Assembly (NCBI RefSeq): GCF_011762155.1
Contig: NZ_JAASQL010000006.1
Span: forward strand, 41,734 to 105,733
Length of the DNA: 64,000 nucleotides
Direction of reading: 5' to 3'
From: Wenyingzhuangia heitensis
GTDB taxonomy: Bacteria > Bacteroidota > Bacteroidia > Flavobacteriales > Flavobacteriaceae
The notes under the pieces are model-generated. The model did not search any database. It was given only the letters and a program-made list of their open reading frames with translations, and was not told where the DNA came from. Positions 34,547 through 43,704 of the stretch are shown piece after piece. Positions within the stretch are counted from its first letter, which is position 1; each line of letters begins with the position of its first letter. The translations under genes and the position numbers were made by a program.

Positions 34547-35780
34547 TTGTAGAAATATTATTATTTATGATAATTTTTTTACTATCCTCATGATTATAAG
34601 ATTTTAAATCTGGATAATGTTTAGCAAAATCAGCAAACTCTTCATCAACTAAAGCTATGTTATTGTATTTTTTAGCAGCTTCAAAAAAGGGTTTAAAACT
34701 TTCAGACTTTTCATCAATACCTTTATTTACAACCATAAGCTGAAAACTTGGATTTTGTTCTAAAGCTTCAATTATTGCAGAGACGATGTGTTTATCGTTA
34801 AAACTAAATCCTATACAAATTAATAGAACATTGTCGTTTCTTAAACTTTGTTGAAAACGTGACATCATTTCAAAGAAAGGTTGATCGTATGAACTTTCAT
34901 ACTTACTGTCTTTTGGGTATATCATCAAAGAATTCTTAACATTGTCTTTTTGATAAATATCTCCCTTGTTATCCCTTTCCCAATCAATAGAACCATGTGG
35001 TTTGTATAAATGAAAAACTTTATTTATAAAATTATCTTCTTCTTTAACTCTACTAGAGTTTCTGGAAACGATATCATAATCAAAATTCCTACCACTAAAT
35101 TTTCTAGGAATGGAAAATGAAAAACCATCAATGATAGTATAATTACTATTTCTACCAGCTTGTTCAAATAATGTATCATAATTTAATGTAAAAACTTTGA
35201 CTCTAGGGGCTGTTACTTTTCTTTTAGTTATTTTTTCTAAGAATTCTTTATGAGGACTTTCTTTTGGTAATGTTATTGTACATTTCTTTTTTATTACAAT
35301 TTCAATCTTATTAATAATTTCATCAATTTTAATTAAAGAAGTACCATTTTCGGGTTTATCAAAAATATAATTCTTTGCAACATTAGCTATTGATAATAGC
35401 TTTTCAAGGTTTTTTATACGACTACCATCCTCATATTTATCATTGTAATCTACTAAATCACAAAATCTATTTAATACTTCTAAAGTAATTTTATTTTCGA
35501 CATCATCCCATAATTGAGTTAATAACCTCCCTTTATTTGTTTCTCCAATTCCTACAGAAGAGCCAGCTCCAGTTAATACTGATAAATTTTCAAACTGATT
35601 ATTTAAAAATTGTTTATACATGCTGCGTTTTGAACCAATTGCATAATCCATTTTATTAGGATTTTTTTCTTCCTTAAAATCATGAACAGAACCATTAATT
35701 AATACACTTTCTACTTCTGAAGTATCTTTTTTGTATTGAATAGCAACTGACTTTTTACCATTTAAATATATGTATTCCAT
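34539..35780 (-). CDS. SIR2-domain NADase of a SIR2-HerA defence system
   Basis: A 413-residue SIR2-family effector. NAD-binding motifs are GAGSS (71-75), TLNYD (197-201), the catalytic His in KPHGSIDW (His261) and GFSFNDKHI (323-331). These match SIR2_2-type defence proteins, which cleave NAD+ when activated, causing abortive infection, and differ from the shorter sirtuin deacylases. The gene is first in the operon and overlaps herA by 8 nt. The N-terminus (about 1-60) shows no known domain. A 6-bp inverted repeat (35848-35863) and a weak AACATTTG element lie upstream, in the gap before the divergent GDPD gene. Confidence 0.9.
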   Translation of the reverse strand: MEYIYLNGKKSVAIQYKKDTSEVESVLINGSVHDFKEEKNPNKMDYAIGSKRSMYKQFLNNQFENLSVLTGAGSSVGIGETNKGRLLTQLWDDVENKITLEVLNRFCDLVDYNDKYEDGSRIKNLEKLLSIANVAKNYIFDKPENGTSLIKIDEIINKIEIVIKKKCTITLPKESPHKEFLEKITKRKVTAPRVKVFTLNYDTLFEQAGRNSNYTIIDGFSFSIPRKFSGRNFDYDIVSRNSSRVKEEDNFINKVFHLYKPHGSIDWERDNKGDIYQKDNVKNSLMIYPKDSKYESSYDQPFFEMMSRFQQSLRNDNVLLICIGFSFNDKHIVSAIIEALEQNPSFQLMVVNKGIDEKSESFKPFFEAAKKYNNIALVDEEFADFAKHYPDLKSYNHEDSKKIIINNNISTNV

Positions 35781-35847
35781 GTAATTTTTATTAGAGCTTT
35801 AAGCTTCCCTTTAAAAATAGAGAAATTAAAAAAAACTTATACTCTAC

Positions 35848-35863
35848 GATAACAAATGTTATC
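35848..35863 (-). promoter_or_regulatory. Inverted repeat upstream of SIR2-HerA operon
   Basis: GATAAC-AAAT-GTTATC, a perfect repeat 68 nt before the SIR2 start. It overlaps AACATTTG on the minus strand, one base off the TAnnTTTG element. Confidence 0.35.
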
Positions 35864-35950
35864 AACACAAATAGTTTATAACTATCATTGTATTCTTTTC
35901 CTTAACAATAAGCTAATACTCTAAAAACCTCTAAATGCTATAAATTAAAC

Positions 35951-35970
35951 AACCTTTGAATTCCAAGGTT
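35951..35970 (+). promoter_or_regulatory. Near-perfect 20-bp palindrome before GDPD gene
   Basis: AACCTTTGAATTCCAAGGTT has one mismatched pair only and ends 16 nt before the GDPD start codon. It could be an operator or a leader hairpin. Confidence 0.35.
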
Positions 35971-35986
35971 TTTAAATTTACAAATC

Positions 35987-36742
35987 ATGAAAAACATTCT
36001 ATTACTTATCTGTTTCTGTTCTAATTTGTTGGGGTTTTCTCAAGAAAAAGCTCCTTTGTTAATAGCACACAGAGGTGGCATTTTAGCCAATATTCCAGAA
36101 AACAGCTTGCTTGCTTTTCAGCATTGTATGGACACAAATGTAGCCATGATAGAAACCGATGTTCGTTTAAGTAAAGACCACAAAATGGTATTGTTTCACG
36201 ATGCTTCTTTACAACGCATGACAGGAAATTCTAAAAAACTAGCCAACTGTACCTTGGCAGAATTGCAAGAATTGTCTTTAGGACAGCTACAAAAAATCCC
36301 TACGTTACAAGAGGCCTTGGTCTTAGTAAAAAAAGGGAATAGTAAGTTGTTGTTAGACATAAAAGCAGGTGAACGTTTAGATTACCAACTATTATTTCAA
36401 CTTTTAGAAAAACACCAACTAAAACAACAAGTTTGTATAGGTGTTAGAACTTTAGAAGAATTAAAAACTTGTAAAAAATTAGATGCCAATGTACAAGTAT
36501 TGGGCTTTATTCCGGAACCAGAACAAACAGATGTTTTTATTTTACATAAAGTAAATGCCATTCGTTTGTGGCCAAATTGGTTAGAAGACCATCCTACATT
36601 AGTGACTGATTTAGCCAAAAAAAACATCCCTATTTGGATGACTGTTAAAGCTATGGAAACACCTATAATAAAACAATTAGTACAACAAGGTGCTAGTGGT
36701 TTTATACATGACAATCCACAAAAAGTACGTAAAGAATTTTAA
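35987..36742 (+). CDS. Secreted glycerophosphodiester phosphodiesterase
   Basis: A 251-residue enzyme with a signal peptide (MKNILLLICFCSNLLGFSQ), so periplasmic. The GDPD motif is present: AHRGG (His general base), PENSLLAF, ETDVRLSKDHKMVLFHD with the Glu, Asp and His of the metal site, and LLDIKAG later. It hydrolyses glycerophosphodiesters to glycerol-3-phosphate and an alcohol. Length is in the usual range for bacterial single-domain GDPDs. It is monocistronic, ending at a strong terminator shared with the convergent efflux operon. Confidence 0.92.
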   Translation: MKNILLLICFCSNLLGFSQEKAPLLIAHRGGILANIPENSLLAFQHCMDTNVAMIETDVRLSKDHKMVLFHDASLQRMTGNSKKLANCTLAELQELSLGQLQKIPTLQEALVLVKKGNSKLLLDIKAGERLDYQLLFQLLEKHQLKQQVCIGVRTLEELKTCKKLDANVQVLGFIPEPEQTDVFILHKVNAIRLWPNWLEDHPTLVTDLAKKNIPIWMTVKAMETPIIKQLVQQGASGFIHDNPQKVRKEF

Positions 36743-36759
36743 ATAATATATATTACAAC

Positions 36760-36799
36760 AAACCCCTCTCTAAAAATCACATTTTTAGGGAGGGGTTTT
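36760..36799. terminator. Bidirectional intrinsic terminator
   Basis: AAACCCCTCTCTAAAAAT and ATTTTTAGGGAGGGGTTTT form a long stem with loop CAC between the convergent GDPD gene and second efflux operon. Confidence 0.92.
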
Positions 36800-36823
36800 A
36801 GTTTGTATATACTAAAAGAGTGT

Positions 36824-37918
36824 TTATATAGCCAAGGTTACTCCTTCTCTAATTTCTTCACTCGCTACTTTTACAAGTTGATCGTTGGTGTTTAAACCCT
36901 TGCTAAACACTTCTATAAAGTCAGCCGTTTCTCTTCTTTTTTTAACCGCTACTTTGTGTGCCTTTCCTCCTACAGATTTGATTACAAAAGTACCCTCGCT
37001 ATACGTTAATACCGATGTTTTAGGCACTACAAAAGTACTGTCTTTTGGGGTTAAAGGAATGGTTACTTCGGCAACCATACCCGGTTTTAAAACTGGGTTG
37101 TTTTCTAAATCAATCTCCACACGTTCAGATCTTAGTTTTTTGTCTAACACTCCAGATTTTCTAGTAATGTTGGCAGAAAACTGATGGTTGGGCAACGAAT
37201 GTATTTTAAAGTTAACAGGAACATTTACATCCAAAAACCCAGTGTACGATTCAGGTACAGATACGGTTAATCGTAATTTGTTAACATCTTGCAACTCTAA
37301 CAAAGGCAATACCGATCCTTTTCCAGAAGGCCCAACATAAGCCCCTGTATGAATGTTTCTAGCGGTAATTACTCCATTAAAAGGAGCTTTTATTTCTAAA
37401 TAGCTTTGCATTACCTCGTACTCTTTGTGCATTGCTTTGGCTGCTTGTAATTTTGCAAAATCTGCATTTTTAACTGCCAATGCTTGTTCTATTTCATTTT
37501 TAGAAATGGTTCCTTCTATTTTGCTGGTTTCTAACAAACGGTTGTAAGTGCTGTTACTTGCCATATACACTGCTTCTTGTGCATGTAATTGTGCCTCGGC
37601 TGCTATTAATTTAGAGGTCAGTTCTGGAGCTTCTAACACCACCAAAACAGCACCTTTTTTTACCACACTCCCAATATCTACTTTTAACTCTTTTACATAA
37701 CTATTCACCTTTGCGTACAAATCCACATATTGAAAAGCAGTTATTTCTGCAGGAATTACTACTTCTGAGGATAGTTTGTCTTTTTTCAACTCAAAAGTTT
37801 CTATTTTGGGTGTTGGAGCCACCGTTGCTACGGGTGTTGCTTTTGTTTCTTTTTTAGAACAGCCTACTGCTACAAGCAAGCCAATTATTAGTGTTGATTT
37901 GATAATGTATTTTTTCAT
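36824..37918 (-). CDS. Efflux periplasmic adaptor subunit, lipoprotein
   Basis: A 364-residue HlyD/AcrA-type adaptor with a lipobox (VAVGC, Cys20). Lipoyl-like hairpin sequences flank a short coiled-coil: YVDLYAKVNSYVKELKVDIGSVVKKGAVLVVLEAPEL (about 60-100) and YLEIKAPFNGVITARNIHTGAYV. Membrane-proximal barrel signatures appear near VPESYTGFLDVNVPV. It is the last gene of the second RND operon, after tolC and pump (4 nt after the pump gene). Gene order TolC-pump-adaptor differs from that of the first operon (adaptor-pump-TolC), so the two are independent systems. Confidence 0.93.
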   Translation of the reverse strand: MKKYIIKSTLIIGLLVAVGCSKKETKATPVATVAPTPKIETFELKKDKLSSEVVIPAEITAFQYVDLYAKVNSYVKELKVDIGSVVKKGAVLVVLEAPELTSKLIAAEAQLHAQEAVYMASNSTYNRLLETSKIEGTISKNEIEQALAVKNADFAKLQAAKAMHKEYEVMQSYLEIKAPFNGVITARNIHTGAYVGPSGKGSVLPLLELQDVNKLRLTVSVPESYTGFLDVNVPVNFKIHSLPNHQFSANITRKSGVLDKKLRSERVEIDLENNPVLKPGMVAEVTIPLTPKDSTFVVPKTSVLTYSEGTFVIKSVGGKAHKVAVKKRRETADFIEVFSKGLNTNDQLVKVASEEIREGVTLAI

Positions 37919-37922
37919 GTCT

Positions 37923-40900
37923 TTATTGTTTATTTATATAAAACTTACTTTCTGTATCTTCTGGATCTAGTGATACAGAAGCTGTACTTGTTTTGTTCTG
38001 AATCCACGTAAAAATTAAGGGAAGGATTAGCAATACCGTAAAGGTTGAAAATAACAAGCCTCCAATAACAGCTCTTCCTAGTGGAGCAACTTGCTCTCCT
38101 CCTTCTCCATGTCCAATAGCCATGGGCAACATTCCCGCAATCATGGCCACACTGGTCATAATAATAGGTCTCAATCTAAGAGAGGCTGCTTTTTTGGCTG
38201 CTTCTAAAGCGTTTCCGCTTACTTTTCTTAATTGTTCTGCATTGGTTACTAACAAAACGGCATTGGCAATAGACACTCCCACGGCCATAATAATTCCCAT
38301 ATAAGATTGTAAGTTTAAGGTAGAATTGGTAGCTAATAACAATAGCAACGACCCTAAAATTACAGCAGGTACGGTTGTTAGTACTACAAAGGATACTTTA
38401 AAAGATTGATAGTTGGCAGACAACATTAAAAAGATCACTACAATTGCTACTAACAATCCTATGTTTAAGTTGCTCATGGTTTCTACCAAAACTTTACCCA
38501 AACCAATTTGTTCAATTACCAACCCTCTTGGCAATTCTCCTAACTCATTTACAATTCTTTTTACATCTGTAGAAGCTGTACTTAAATTGGTGTGGTCTGT
38601 ATTTGCTGTAATAGATATATAAGGCATGGCTCCTAAATTGTTATTCTGCCCATGTGTTTCTGATTGTTCAATGCTTGCCACATCTCCCAACACAGGTCTT
38701 GCCGAATTTTTAAGCAAAGGAATTTCATTAATATCTTGTACCGTGTTCATTTTATCTAACGGAACTTGCACTTGTACACTGTACGGAAATCCTACTTTTT
38801 CATCTATCCAAATATTTTTTTCTGTATAACGAGATGAGGAAGTTGCTGCCACAAGAGAACGAGAAATATCATTCATATCTACTCCTAATTGAGCCGCTTT
38901 TACTCTATCAATTGTAATATCTAATGCGGGGTAATGAATAGATTGTCCTATTTGTACATCTCTAAAATAAGGGACTTCCCTCATTTTATCCATAATTTTA
39001 TTAGCATAAACTTCATTTTGTTTTTTGTCTTTTCCTACCAATCTAATTTCTATAGGTGTAGGAGATCCTTGTCCTAATACTTTGTCGGTAAGTTCTATGG
39101 CTTCAAAAGACATTTTTACATCAGGAACAGCTTTGTGTATTCTAGCTCTTAGTTGATCTTTAAAAACATCCATATCTGCATGGTAATCTTTTAAAGAAAC
39201 TTGCAACACGGCTTCATGAGATCCTGCCATAAAAAGATATATAGGATTTAAGGCATATAACGGAGCATGTTTCCCTACATATACAGAGGTAACTCCAATG
39301 TGTTCTTTACCTACAAGTCCTTCAATTTCGTTTAAAACACTCAAGGCTTTTTCTTCGGTACGTTCCAAGCGTGTTCCGTCTGGGGCACGCAATCTTAACT
39401 GAAACTGGCTAGAGTTTACTTTAGGAAATACATCTTGTCCTATATTGACAAAAATAAAAGCTGCAACACTAGTAATTCCTAACAAGTACACCCAAGAAAT
39501 TCCTTTTCTTTTAGGTAACATTTTATCAATAAACGCCTGGTATTTTTCACTAAATTTTTCAAAAAGGGTTTTCTTTTTTGCTTTTCCATCTTTTGTATCG
39601 TTTGGAGTTCCATGTCCTTTATCTTTCATAATCCAATTGGCCATAATAGGCACAAATGTTTGTGATAGTAAAAATGAAGTTACCATAGAAAAAGCAATTG
39701 CCAATGCCAATGGTAAAAACAAAGAACCCGGAATTCCTGTCATGGTAAATGCAGGAGCAAATACCGCAAGGATACAAAGTAGAATTAACAATTTAGGCAA
39801 CGCAATTTCCTTACATGCATCCCAAATAGCCAATGCTTTAGGTTTGCCCATATCTAAATGTTGATGAATATTTTCTATAGTTACCGTACTTTCATCTACC
39901 AAAATACCAATCGCTAAGGCCAAACCACTTAAAGACATTAGGTTGATGGTTTGTCCAAATAATTTTAAGAACAAGACTCCAGAAATAATAGAAATCGGAA
40001 TGGTTAAAATCACAATTAAAGCCGCTCTTCTATCTCCTAAAAATAAAATCACCATAATACCAGTTAACACCGCACCAATCACTCCTTCTGTAATTAAACT
40101 TTTTACAGAATTCATTACATACACAGATTGATCAAACTCATAACTTACTTTTACATCTTCTGGCAAAGTGCTCTGAATTTTAGGCAAGGCTGCTTTTAAA
40201 TTCTTCACCACTTCCCAAGTAGAAGCATCTCCTGCTTTGGCAATGTTTAAATACACCGATCTTTTTCCATTGACCAATGCATACCCTGTAATAATATCGG
40301 CTCCATCTTTTACCGTAGCTACATCACCCAAATACAAATTCTGTACATCTCCTTTAAACAAAGGGATTTTCTCAAAATCTTTTAAATCTTTAATGGTGTT
40401 ATTGGTAGGTGTTAAATAATCTTTTTCTCCCACTCTTACATTTCCAGACGGTGCGGTTTGGTTGTTTAACTTAATCGCCTCTACAATTTGATCTGGAGTA
40501 AGGTTATGAGCTCTTAATTGTGCCGGATCTACATTCACCTCTATCGTTCTAGGACTTCCTCCAAATGGTGCTGGAGATAATAACCCCGGAACAGATGTAA
40601 ATGAAGAACGCACATAAATATTGGCCATATCTTGCAACTCGTTATTACTCCTTTTTTTACTACTCAACACCAATTGACCAATGGGTAGCGTAGAAGAATC
40701 AAAACGAATAATGATAGGAGGTTGCGATCCTGGAGGAAAAATGGCTTGTACTCTATTGGTCAAAGCACTTAATTCTGCCGTTGCCTGTGCCATATTGGTT
40801 CCCTCGTAATAACTTACTTTCATCAAGGTCAATCCTTGTAAGTTTTTGGTTTCAATAGATTTTACGCCATTGGCCAACAACATAATATTGATGTAGTTTT

Positions 40901-41093
40901 TACCAAAATAAGACTCCATTTGATCTGGTGTGTATCCTGTAAACGGATGTGCCAAATACAAAACGGGTAAATCCATTTTGGGCAAAATATCTACTTTTAC
41001 CGATTTTACAGCTCCAATCCCAAAAAAGAACAATCCTAACACAAGGACTATAATAGAGATGGGTTTTTGGAGTGCGAATTTTATTAAGTTCAT
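37923..41093 (-). CDS. RND efflux permease with divergent proton-relay residues
   Basis: A 1056-residue RND pump. In TM4 the usual Asp-Asp pair is Asp-Glu (ILVDESTVTIEN), and the TM10 position occupied by Lys in AcrB (SAKNAIL) is Ala here (GVSIANAVLLVTNAE). The rest is canonical: two homologous halves, porter domain beginning PVLYLAHPFTGYTPDQMES. Altered relay residues are shared by a subgroup of RND proteins and suggest different energisation or a transport partner; the classification is by eye. It lies between TolC (5 nt) and adaptor genes (4 nt). Confidence 0.92.
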   Translation of the reverse strand: MNLIKFALQKPISIIVLVLGLFFFGIGAVKSVKVDILPKMDLPVLYLAHPFTGYTPDQMESYFGKNYINIMLLANGVKSIETKNLQGLTLMKVSYYEGTNMAQATAELSALTNRVQAIFPPGSQPPIIIRFDSSTLPIGQLVLSSKKRSNNELQDMANIYVRSSFTSVPGLLSPAPFGGSPRTIEVNVDPAQLRAHNLTPDQIVEAIKLNNQTAPSGNVRVGEKDYLTPTNNTIKDLKDFEKIPLFKGDVQNLYLGDVATVKDGADIITGYALVNGKRSVYLNIAKAGDASTWEVVKNLKAALPKIQSTLPEDVKVSYEFDQSVYVMNSVKSLITEGVIGAVLTGIMVILFLGDRRAALIVILTIPISIISGVLFLKLFGQTINLMSLSGLALAIGILVDESTVTIENIHQHLDMGKPKALAIWDACKEIALPKLLILLCILAVFAPAFTMTGIPGSLFLPLALAIAFSMVTSFLLSQTFVPIMANWIMKDKGHGTPNDTKDGKAKKKTLFEKFSEKYQAFIDKMLPKRKGISWVYLLGITSVAAFIFVNIGQDVFPKVNSSQFQLRLRAPDGTRLERTEEKALSVLNEIEGLVGKEHIGVTSVYVGKHAPLYALNPIYLFMAGSHEAVLQVSLKDYHADMDVFKDQLRARIHKAVPDVKMSFEAIELTDKVLGQGSPTPIEIRLVGKDKKQNEVYANKIMDKMREVPYFRDVQIGQSIHYPALDITIDRVKAAQLGVDMNDISRSLVAATSSSRYTEKNIWIDEKVGFPYSVQVQVPLDKMNTVQDINEIPLLKNSARPVLGDVASIEQSETHGQNNNLGAMPYISITANTDHTNLSTASTDVKRIVNELGELPRGLVIEQIGLGKVLVETMSNLNIGLLVAIVVIFLMLSANYQSFKVSFVVLTTVPAVILGSLLLLLATNSTLNLQSYMGIIMAVGVSIANAVLLVTNAEQLRKVSGNALEAAKKAASLRLRPIIMTSVAMIAGMLPMAIGHGEGGEQVAPLGRAVIGGLLFSTFTVLLILPLIFTWIQNKTSTASVSLDPEDTESKFYINKQ

Positions 41094-41098
41094 ATTTT

Positions 41099-42520
41099 TT
41101 ATTGTTTGTATTGATTAAAAAACAGATTAAAATCTCCCGTAGCAGCAGCTTTCATTAACAAAGCTTGCCAAACATTGGTATTGATAACATCTTGATCTAC
41201 TTCTGCTCTATTTAAAATGTATAAAGCCTGTGTAACATCTACCAAATTGGTCAATCCGTTTTTGTAAAGTGCCATTCTTTGCTCATAAGCTTTTTGAGCC
41301 GCTTGTACTTGCAAAGGAGCTTCTTTGTAATTTTCTAAAGCATATTGCAAGCGTGTGTTAGATTCGTTTAGTTGATTATTTAACTCATTGTCAATCATTT
41401 TATACTCTTCTTCTAATCCTGTATTGATGAATTTTTGAGTGGTGATTTTTTTAGAAATCCGAAACACCTCGGTCAAGTTCCAAGACAAACCAACTCCCAT
41501 TAAGTAATTGTGTCTTACAGGATCTATTCCGTCTAGATAATTGGTTGTATATGCATTTTGATTGGTGGCATAATTGGAACTAAACCCAGAACCTCTTGTC
41601 TGAAAAACTCCAAATAGAGAAAAGTTTGGATACAATTCCTTTTTATTGAGTTCTAATAGAGAAGTCCCTACTTCAATCTTACTATTGTAAAAAGATAAAA
41701 TAGGATTTTCTGAAACTGTTTCTTCTTCAAAGAAAGTCAATGATTGAGGTGTTTTAGAAACCAAATGGGTATCTAAAACAAACTCACGAGCCACTATTCC
41801 TATGCTACTCGCTAATTGATTGTTTTGCGTTTTAACTTGTTGTTTGATTTGATTTAAAGCTATTTTGGCTTTAGATACTTCTGCCGATGCTAAAATGGAA
41901 TCAACCGCTGGCAACAAGCCATTTTTTACGCGTGAGGCTGCATTTTGCTGAATAACAATCACACGGTCTAAATTCTTTTGCTGAGACACCAACATTCGCT
42001 GACTCGCTAATAAATTAAGGTAGTACGTGGTAATCTTTATTTTTTGTTTGAACTTTTCTTGTTCTAAATCTTTTGCTGATTGTACAGATGTTGCTTTGGC
42101 AACTTGTATTTGTTGTCTAATTTTTCCAAACGTAAAAAAATCCCAATTTACATTGGCCAAATACAAAGAACCAAAGGCTGCGTTCCAGTTTTGTTCCTCT
42201 AAAGGCAAACCAGAGGAAGCTACTCCCAAGCCTCCAGAACCGTACATAGGTCCGTTCTGACCATTTACAGTTCCGTACACTTGCTGTGCTGCCAAATTAA
42301 AATTGGGCAAATACGTTCTTTTTGCACGTGCAATCTCTTCTGTAGCGGCTTTGCTATAATTTTCTTTGGCCTTAATGCTTCCGTAATTTTCCATTCCGCT
42401 AGCTATGGCATTTTTTAAATTAAGTGTTTGCGATTGTGCTTTTGACCAAGTAAAACTTAGAAAAATCAAAAAGAGCATTCTCTTTAAATACAATTTTGAA
42501 TAATAAGTAATTGAATTCAT
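41099..42520 (-). CDS. TolC-family outer-membrane efflux protein
   Basis: A 473-residue TolC-like channel. The ATG at 42520 (MNSITYYSKLYLKRMLFLIFLS) yields a signal peptide ending near WSKAQSQ; an ATG at 42589 would add 23 residues spanning the promoter. Internal duplication of about 200-residue halves with long helical coils is visible, with QTLNLKNAIASGMENYGSIKAKENYS at the front and NTRLQYALENYKEAPLQVQAAQKAYEQR in the second. It is first in the operon, followed within 5 nt by the pump. Promoter -7 TACTTTTG at 42539-42546 (minus) is 19 nt before the start. Confidence 0.92.
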   Translation of the reverse strand: MNSITYYSKLYLKRMLFLIFLSFTWSKAQSQTLNLKNAIASGMENYGSIKAKENYSKAATEEIARAKRTYLPNFNLAAQQVYGTVNGQNGPMYGSGGLGVASSGLPLEEQNWNAAFGSLYLANVNWDFFTFGKIRQQIQVAKATSVQSAKDLEQEKFKQKIKITTYYLNLLASQRMLVSQQKNLDRVIVIQQNAASRVKNGLLPAVDSILASAEVSKAKIALNQIKQQVKTQNNQLASSIGIVAREFVLDTHLVSKTPQSLTFFEEETVSENPILSFYNSKIEVGTSLLELNKKELYPNFSLFGVFQTRGSGFSSNYATNQNAYTTNYLDGIDPVRHNYLMGVGLSWNLTEVFRISKKITTQKFINTGLEEEYKMIDNELNNQLNESNTRLQYALENYKEAPLQVQAAQKAYEQRMALYKNGLTNLVDVTQALYILNRAEVDQDVINTNVWQALLMKAAATGDFNLFFNQYKQ

Positions 42521-42538
42521 TTTAAATTTATTTTTGGT

Positions 42539-42616
42539 CAAAAGTAGCTGATACACAACCCTATTCCTTTTGTTAAATGACCAATTCAACTTATCAAATG
42601 ACGAATTAAATTCATC
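42539..42616 (-). promoter_or_regulatory. Efflux operon promoter with tandem 21-bp LytTR-type repeats
   Basis: The -7 element TACTTTTG lies at 42539-42546 (minus). Upstream, at 42575-42595 and 42596-42616, are two 21-bp direct repeats sharing AAATGAC[CG]AATT followed by ATC, placed about 40-85 nt from the predicted start. Direct repeats on one face of the DNA are typical of LytTR activator sites, and the LytTR pair is encoded divergently next to them. Confidence 0.5.
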
Positions 42617-42675
42617 ATTTAGTTCGGCTACAAGTCAATTTTATTTAATTAATTTGTTCTTTAAACCTATTTTTA

Positions 42676-43698
42676 ATGAACAAGTACCTTGGTAGAATTA
42701 TTCAGAATAAATGGTGGCAAGAGCTTTTTATTCTTTTGTTCTCATTTTTGTTATTTACCTTAAACGATTGGATTTTAATCAAATCGTTTCCTAGTTTACT
42801 AAGAGGATGTATTTATTTTTTGCTTTTGTACACACATGCGCAATTAAATAGAATCTTTTTACTGCCCTTGTTGTTAAAAAAACACAAGCCAGTAGTCTAT
42901 TTTTTTAGCACCGTTGTTTTGCTTTGTGTGTTTACAGTACTTACGTATTATGCTACTTCTTTTTGGATTTATAAAAACTGTTTTTTATACAAGTCCATCG
43001 CACAAAAAAATCTAGGGTTTCAAGGAGCTACACTTATGGTAACCTTGGTTTGTATCCTATCTATCTCTTTAATTCTTAAATTTTATAGAAACAACAAAAG
43101 ACTTGATAAAGAGAAATTATTGTACAACAACGTTCAGCTAAACTCTTTAAAAGAACAGCTAAATCCACATTTTTTATTCAACACTTTTAACACACTTTAC
43201 GGGATTAGTTTAAAGTATCCAGACCGTGTTTCTGATTTGGTGATGCATGTTTCTCAATTGATGAGATATCAGTTAGAAAGTAGCGATGCTCCCAAAGTAT
43301 TGTTAGAGGATGAAATTAATTTTATAAGAAGTTATGTGCTTTTAGAAAAAGAGCGTGTAGGTTACCGTTGCTATATCAAATTTAACAGTGATATTGCCAA
43401 AGAAAACACCTACAACATTGCTCCTATGTTATTGATTACCTTTGTAGAAAATGCATTTAAACATGGGAGTGCAACCACAGAAAATTGTTTTGTTAAGATT
43501 GATGTCCGTGTAGAAAAAAACAACTTACTATTTAAAGTGTGCAACTCCATTCCAAAAAACAAAAAGGAGATTGTGTCTACCAAAATTGGACTTAAAAATA
43601 CGTTAAAAAGATTGGAGTTGATTTATGGTGAGAAATACACTATTAAAATAACCAAAGAGCCTGATTACAACGTTGTTTTAAAAATAAAACTAGATTAG
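42676..43698 (+). CDS. LytS-family sensor histidine kinase
   Basis: A 340-residue kinase. Four hydrophobic segments fill about residues 15-135 (ELFILLFSFLLFTLNDWILI through LMVTLVCILSISLILKF). The His_kinase block is LKEQLNPHFLFNTFNTLYGI (H165) and the ATP-binding region has APMLLITFVENAFKHGSATT (N-box) and KIGLKNTLKRLELIYGEKY. It signals to the LytTR regulator starting 6 nt after it. Sensor domain is membrane-embedded, so a membrane stress or hydrophobic compound might be the signal. It is divergent from the second efflux operon and most likely regulates it. Confidence 0.93.
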   Translation: MNKYLGRIIQNKWWQELFILLFSFLLFTLNDWILIKSFPSLLRGCIYFLLLYTHAQLNRIFLLPLLLKKHKPVVYFFSTVVLLCVFTVLTYYATSFWIYKNCFLYKSIAQKNLGFQGATLMVTLVCILSISLILKFYRNNKRLDKEKLLYNNVQLNSLKEQLNPHFLFNTFNTLYGISLKYPDRVSDLVMHVSQLMRYQLESSDAPKVLLEDEINFIRSYVLLEKERVGYRCYIKFNSDIAKENTYNIAPMLLITFVENAFKHGSATTENCFVKIDVRVEKNNLLFKVCNSIPKNKKEIVSTKIGLKNTLKRLELIYGEKYTIKITKEPDYNVVLKIKLD

Positions 43699-43704
43699 AA
43701 TTGT

